The notes under the pieces were generated by a model that was given only the letters and a program-made list of their open reading frames with translations, had not been told where the DNA came from and made no database searches. A stretch of DNA of 64,000 nt from CAYTYZ01 sp964448465 (GTDB lineage: Bacteria; Patescibacteriota; Microgenomatia; UBA12405), in the NCBI GenBank assembly GCA_964448465.1, contig CAYUVY010000001.1:1-64000 (forward strand), in the 5' to 3' direction. Of the stretch, positions 60,234 through 64,000 are shown one piece after another (position 1 is the stretch's first letter; each line of letters begins with the position of its first letter). Position numbers and translations under genes: made by a program.

Positions 60234-61964
60234 TTAATTTGTTCTAGTACAGCGGTAGATCAATGTATTCTCAAACAACGCTAGGCTTTGAAAATACCAA
60301 GCAGATTTATCTAACTCAAGCTTCTTGCAAACTCGATTTCGGTTCCAATAAATTATTTCTAAATTTAACCACTGCTTATCGCCAATTACCAATATACTCT
60401 TCTCAGCATCAACTCTCTTCAATAGCAGTTTAAAATTCTCTGAGACCAGCTTGCTGTTAATCAATTCAACATATCTTGTTTCATCAACGGCATTTACTAT
60501 ATTTGCACCTTTATAACTAGCCAAATATGCGAAAAAAGATTCCGGTCCACGAAAAGCAACTACAACCGTTTCCTTCTCTCCAATTATCGACTCGTATCCA
60601 TTTACCATATCGTCTAGCCGATCTTTCCCCAATAATTTTAGACTATCTATATATGTTTTTACAAAAAAAGGCCTATTGGCAGTATTTTGTAACCAAATCA
60701 AGTTAGGTCGCCAACCAAAATCAGTTGAAACCGAAGTAAAACACAAGATCACAAAAACAACGAATAGCAGCCACCACCTCTTTAATCTAAGGCTGTAATT
60801 AAGTTTTAATGCGTATACTAAATACAACCAATAAACTGCAGCAAAAGTTAACAAATAGCGCGAGTAACCCATTAGCACCGACCAAATCAAATAACAAAAA
60901 ATAAATATAATATATTTCCACTTTCTTTTAATTAGTAACAAATACCACGATAGCAAGTAGGGGAATGCCCAAAAACACGCAAAAAAGTACTTAGCTTCAG
61001 TTTTTACAATACCTTCTCCAAATCTTTGAGTAAATTGAGCCATTACCGGCCATGCCAATATCTCTTGCCAATTTTGTGGCCCCCACCTCGTGTCTTTAAA
61101 ACTAACCAATGCATAAAATGGTGACTTAAAAAATCCATTGTATAAAAATGAAATTGGGTTTCCAGTATTTATGTATGATGCTCCAAAAAATATAAACACA
61201 AACAATACAATTAATATTACCCAAAACCATTTAATTTCTCTTTTATTTTGCCAGACAAAGTATAAAAATATTGGCATTAAGACAATCCCAGCAGATTGTT
61301 TGATTATCATTGATAGCAAACCCACAATAACTCCCAATGTTCGATTACCTGTCTTAACAACAAGCTGATAAAACATTTCCAAACCCAAAACAAGCGTCAA
61401 AAAATCTACCATAAATGTTGTGTGGGTTGCCATCAGGTGAGGAACAAAAAATATGTATATAAAAATAATGTCCCACCATATCTTTTTATTATTATTTTTC
61501 TCTACTTGCTTTAGTCTTAAATTAATCGAGGCGTACCATGCAATCAACAAAATACCATTAAATAGTAAACTTAACCTTATCCCAAAAACCTTTAATAATA
61601 ACGGATATCCCAACTGGGCAACAGGATAAATATATGAACCAAAATCTAGGGGCAAAAAATTTACTGCCTGCCAAATATTTTTTGCATACCATCCAGCCTC
61701 CAAGTGGAAAGCAAAATCATCATAAACAGGATAATAAATAGGGAAGCGACTCAATAAGACTACCCACAGAGGCACGGTCCACCACCAATCGATTAAATAA
61801 AATTTAATTTGCTTGTCCTTATTATTTCTCCACAAAACATACCAAATTATTATCCACAAAATCAATAATCCCCATCCAAAATAATCACTAATATTAAAAA
61901 CCGAAATCACGGCCAGCATCACCACCCCTGCCAACAAAAAACTAATATAAATCAATCTTGCCAT
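60234..61964 (-). CDS. GT-C membrane glycosyltransferase-like protein
   Basis: A 576-residue polytopic protein with about 12 hydrophobic segments. The first large outer loop reads FPIYYPVYDDFAFHLEAGWY, with the Asp pair in the GT-C catalytic position, then HTTFMVDFLTLVLGLEMFY. A C-terminal outer domain of about 150 residues includes NRPFFVKTYIDSLKLLGK. It resembles the other GT-C proteins here in layout but not closely in sequence. It is divergent from the MBOAT gene across a 29-base gap with a palindromic -10. Confidence 0.8.
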   Translation of the reverse strand: MARLIYISFLLAGVVMLAVISVFNISDYFGWGLLILWIIIWYVLWRNNKDKQIKFYLIDWWWTVPLWVVLLSRFPIYYPVYDDFAFHLEAGWYAKNIWQAVNFLPLDFGSYIYPVAQLGYPLLLKVFGIRLSLLFNGILLIAWYASINLRLKQVEKNNNKKIWWDIIFIYIFFVPHLMATHTTFMVDFLTLVLGLEMFYQLVVKTGNRTLGVIVGLLSMIIKQSAGIVLMPIFLYFVWQNKREIKWFWVILIVLFVFIFFGASYINTGNPISFLYNGFFKSPFYALVSFKDTRWGPQNWQEILAWPVMAQFTQRFGEGIVKTEAKYFFACFWAFPYLLSWYLLLIKRKWKYIIFIFCYLIWSVLMGYSRYLLTFAAVYWLYLVYALKLNYSLRLKRWWLLFVVFVILCFTSVSTDFGWRPNLIWLQNTANRPFFVKTYIDSLKLLGKDRLDDMVNGYESIIGEKETVVVAFRGPESFFAYLASYKGANIVNAVDETRYVELINSKLVSENFKLLLKRVDAEKSILVIGDKQWLNLEIIYWNRNRVCKKLELDKSAWYFQSLALFENTLIYRCTRTN

Positions 61965-61975
61965 AACTTTTCTTC

Positions 61976-61985
61976 ATGATATCAT
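61976..61985. promoter_or_regulatory. Palindromic extended -10 (bidirectional promoter candidate)
   Basis: ATGATATCAT (61976-61985) is a perfect 10-base palindrome. On each strand it reads as an extended -10, TGA-TATCAT: plus at 61977-61985, ending eight bases before the ATG at 61994; minus at 61984-61976, ending 11 bases before the ATG at 61964. A further minus-strand TGT-CATAAT, with its -10 hexamer at 61989-61984, overlaps it. This is the second near-symmetrical -10 between divergent genes in this window. Confidence 0.5.
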
Positions 61986-61993
61986 TATGACAA

Positions 61994-63382
61994 ATGCTTT
62001 TCAGCTCGAATATATTTTTACTAATATTCCTTCCCGCAATCCTTCTTTTGTATTTCTCGGTCTCCAAAATATTTAAAAATCCAAATAATTTTCTAAATTT
62101 AATACTTATCTTTTTTAGCCTATTTTTTTACTATTGGGGCAGTGGCAAATTTATTCTAATCTTCTTCTGTTCCATCATGTTAAATTTTCTTTTAGGCCAA
62201 TTAATTGCAAAAAAAACAAACTTAAAAAAATATTTTTTATTTCTTGGCATTACTGGCAACATTTCCTTACTTATATATTTCAAATATTTTCAATTTTTTT
62301 ATCAGCAAACATCTTTTTTACTTCATCTTGGTCTACCACCACTAAATCCTATATTTCTCCCCATTGGTATTTCCTTTTATTCTTTTATGGCCATTTCCTA
62401 TCTTGTAGATGTTTACCAACAAAAACAAAAACCTGCAAACCTCCTCAGCTTTACACTGTATATTAGTTTGTTCCCTCATTTAGTTGCTGGACCAATTGTC
62501 CGCTATCAGGAAATTGCCGACAGTATTAAGAAACGAAGTCCCAACACAGATCAGTTTTTCAATGGACTATGGCGATTTTCCCTGGGACTTGGTAAAAAAG
62601 TAATTATTGCCAATTCCGTAGGACAGCTTGCTGATAAAGTTTTTAGCCTCCCGTTAAACGAAATTGGCTCGCTACTCGCAATTTTGGGAGTACTTGCTTA
62701 TACAATTCAAATCTATTTCGATTTTTCTGGTTACTCCGATATGGCGATAGGTCTTGCCAGTTTCTTTGGTTTTACTTTTCCTGAAAATTTCAATCATCCT
62801 TACCGTGCTGTTTCCATCACTGACTTTTGGCGTCGTTGGCACATGTCTCTATCCCGATTTTTTCGTGACTATCTGTATATACCCCTAGGTGGTAGTCGTA
62901 CAGGATCTGCCAGAACCTATTTCAACCTACTTGTTGTCTTTATTCTCTGTGGTCTTTGGCATGGTGCAGCTTGGACCTTTGTAGCCTGGGGTTTATACCA
63001 CGGATTGTTACTAACCATCGAAAGAATTGCTAAGAACAAATTTAATTTTGAACCAAGTGGCATAATATTTCAGTTATTTACTTTCTTACTGGTTTCTATT
63101 GGCTGGATAATATTTCGTTCACCGAACCTTACCTTTGCATTATCTTACGTAAAAAATATATTTTCGTTTACTAACACCATACCTGAGTTTTACACACTTC
63201 GATATTTTGTACCCAACAACATTGCTTTCTTTTTAGCGCTTGGCTTGTTACTTTCATTCATACCAGCAACCAAACCAAAAAACGTTGTCATTTGCGGACT
63301 TGTCTCCATATTTATACTAATACTTTCACTTGCCTATCTATCCAAAACCTCATTTACTCCTTTTATATATTTTCAATTTTAA
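61994..63382 (+). CDS. MBOAT family O-acyltransferase (AlgI/DltB-like)
   Basis: A 462-residue polytopic protein of the membrane-bound O-acyltransferase family. Characteristic blocks: PIGISFYSFMAISYLVDVYQ, FPHLVAGPIVRYQEI, FWRRWHMSLSRFFRDYLYIP, LCGLWHGAAWTFVAW (His323, the conserved MBOAT His) and GLYHGLLL (His336). AlgI-type members pass acetyl groups across the membrane to an AlgX/AlgJ-like or SGNH protein that places them on a polysaccharide. The gene downstream is such a partner. It shares its last base with the next gene (TAATG). Confidence 0.94.
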   Translation: MLFSSNIFLLIFLPAILLLYFSVSKIFKNPNNFLNLILIFFSLFFYYWGSGKFILIFFCSIMLNFLLGQLIAKKTNLKKYFLFLGITGNISLLIYFKYFQFFYQQTSFLLHLGLPPLNPIFLPIGISFYSFMAISYLVDVYQQKQKPANLLSFTLYISLFPHLVAGPIVRYQEIADSIKKRSPNTDQFFNGLWRFSLGLGKKVIIANSVGQLADKVFSLPLNEIGSLLAILGVLAYTIQIYFDFSGYSDMAIGLASFFGFTFPENFNHPYRAVSITDFWRRWHMSLSRFFRDYLYIPLGGSRTGSARTYFNLLVVFILCGLWHGAAWTFVAWGLYHGLLLTIERIAKNKFNFEPSGIIFQLFTFLLVSIGWIIFRSPNLTFALSYVKNIFSFTNTIPEFYTLRYFVPNNIAFFLALGLLLSFIPATKPKNVVICGLVSIFILILSLAYLSKTSFTPFIYFQF

Positions 63383-64000
63383 TGACTGCCTTTTCCTCTT
63401 TAATGTTTTGGCACAACATAAAAGTTATCTTTTTAACGGTTATCTTCGGGCTTATTATCTTAAAGATACTTAACAAATATCTTAACCAAAAGAGAATTTT
63501 TATAGGGTTATTTTTTGTTCTATTACTTATTCCATTTGTTCAAACTAAAACAAACCTCATTCAGTATCGCCCCTTAGAAGAAAATCGCAAAAAATTAACC
63601 CTCCCTACCGGTAACCCTGTTATTGAAATTTTCAACAACCAAAAAACATACACCTTGGCTTATGAAAAATACTTCAACGATAACTATGGTCTGCGAGATT
63701 TATTTATTCGTGTAAAAAACCAAATCGACTACTCACTATTTAGGGTATCTGACGAAGTATTAATAGGAAAAGATAATTGGCTTTTTTACAAAAGTGTTGT
63801 TGAGAAGGAACAAGTATATATGGAACAGCAAAGCAATACACAATTATTAGCCATACAAGACAAAATGATTTCATTGAATAACTATTTTAAAAAGAGGGGT
63901 GTGTTGTTTGTGGTAATGCCAATACCTTTAAAAAACTCTATATATCCAGAGTTGTATATTAATAGAACAACAAACAGACCTAGTCCAACAAAATTCGAAC
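63382..64000 (+). CDS. AlgX/AlgJ-like SGNH-type acetyltransferase, N-terminal part
   Basis: Open from the ATG at 63382 to the window end (206 codons, incomplete). One or two hydrophobic segments at the N-terminus (about 13-30 and 38-54) lead to an outer domain: FNDNYGLRDLFIRVKNQIDY, EVLIGKDNWLFYKSVVEKE and KKRGVLFVVMPIPLKNSIYP. These blocks match the ALGX family, which O-acetylates polysaccharides outside the membrane; the Ser-His-Asp catalytic parts lie partly beyond the window. The one-base overlap with the MBOAT gene makes a two-component acetylation system likely. The family call is good; the exact function depends on the missing part. Confidence 0.85.
   Translation, partial: MTAFSSLMFWHNIKVIFLTVIFGLIILKILNKYLNQKRIFIGLFFVLLLIPFVQTKTNLIQYRPLEENRKKLTLPTGNPVIEIFNNQKTYTLAYEKYFNDNYGLRDLFIRVKNQIDYSLFRVSDEVLIGKDNWLFYKSVVEKEQVYMEQQSNTQLLAIQDKMISLNNYFKKRGVLFVVMPIPLKNSIYPELYINRTTNRPSPTKFE

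Noticed and set aside
62134..62466. 110-codon open frame in another frame of the MBOAT gene.
   Set aside because: Fully inside a well conserved gene, with a composition typical of an out-of-frame AT-rich shadow.
1..64000. tRNA genes, rRNA, CRISPR arrays, insertion sequences or riboswitches.
   Set aside because: The few gaps are short and AT-rich, with no cloverleaf, direct repeat array, transposase or conserved aptamer pattern that I could see.

Overview
AT-rich, very gene-dense bacterial DNA. No stretch above 300 bases lacks a gene; the largest gaps are about 240, 150 and 140 bases. TGA, TAA and TAG all serve as stops and an RF2 gene is present, so the code looks standard. The gene set (an FtsEX/M23 division module, an LCP protein, a lipoprotein cyclophilin, an LPxTG-like surface protein, a huge array of GT-C and GT2 glycosyltransferases, few Shine-Dalgarno sites) suggests a Candidate Phyla Radiation (Patescibacteria) genome, most likely of the Microgenomates group. 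That placement is inference from gene content; no rRNA is present. I saw no tRNA, CRISPR array, insertion sequence or phage gene.

Layout. 1-11,029 is a housekeeping and cell-envelope block: the secA 3' end, a HIT protein, small membrane proteins, typA on the minus strand, a cyclophilin lipoprotein, prfB, an LCP protein, a methyltransferase, ftsE, ftsX and an EnvC-like coiled-coil M23 peptidase. secA-prfB-ftsE-ftsX-M23 is an old bacterial gene order, here interrupted by extra genes. 11,023-11,625 (minus) encodes a secreted LPDTG protein. 11,701-43,590 is a co-oriented run of over 30 kb, mostly with gene ends overlapping by 4-40 bases, made of GT2 and GT4 glycosyltransferases, multi-spanning GT-C type transferases, a Wzx-like flippase and a B12-type radical SAM protein. 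43,583-47,902 (minus) is a five-gene cassette for a CDP-3,6-dideoxyhexose. 48,041-52,411 holds two GT4s and three methyltransferases. 52,404-54,170 (minus) is a membrane protein with a TPR tail. 54,191-59,992 is a Wzm/Wzt ABC exporter followed by GT2, GT4, methyltransferase and GT17 genes. 60,234-61,964 (minus) is another GT-C protein. 61,994-64,000 begins an MBOAT/AlgX-like O-acetylation pair that runs off the window.

How it fits together. GT2 enzymes of the DPM1 type can charge polyprenyl phosphate with sugars that GT-C proteins then use outside the membrane. Other GT2/GT4 enzymes build glycans on the cytoplasmic side, a Wzx flippase and a Wzm/Wzt transporter provide two export routes, and the CDP-dideoxyhexose cassette, methyltransferases and MBOAT/AlgX genes would decorate the product. 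The LCP protein could attach glycans to the cell surface.

Two observations stand out. First, the M23 domain next to ftsX is circularly permuted: the HxH half precedes the HxxxD half, with all five catalytic or metal residues kept. Second, nearly every transcription-unit head has a -10 box ending 5-11 bases before the start codon, implying leaderless mRNAs, and two divergent gene pairs share overlapping, near-symmetrical -10 boxes that look like bidirectional leaderless promoters.
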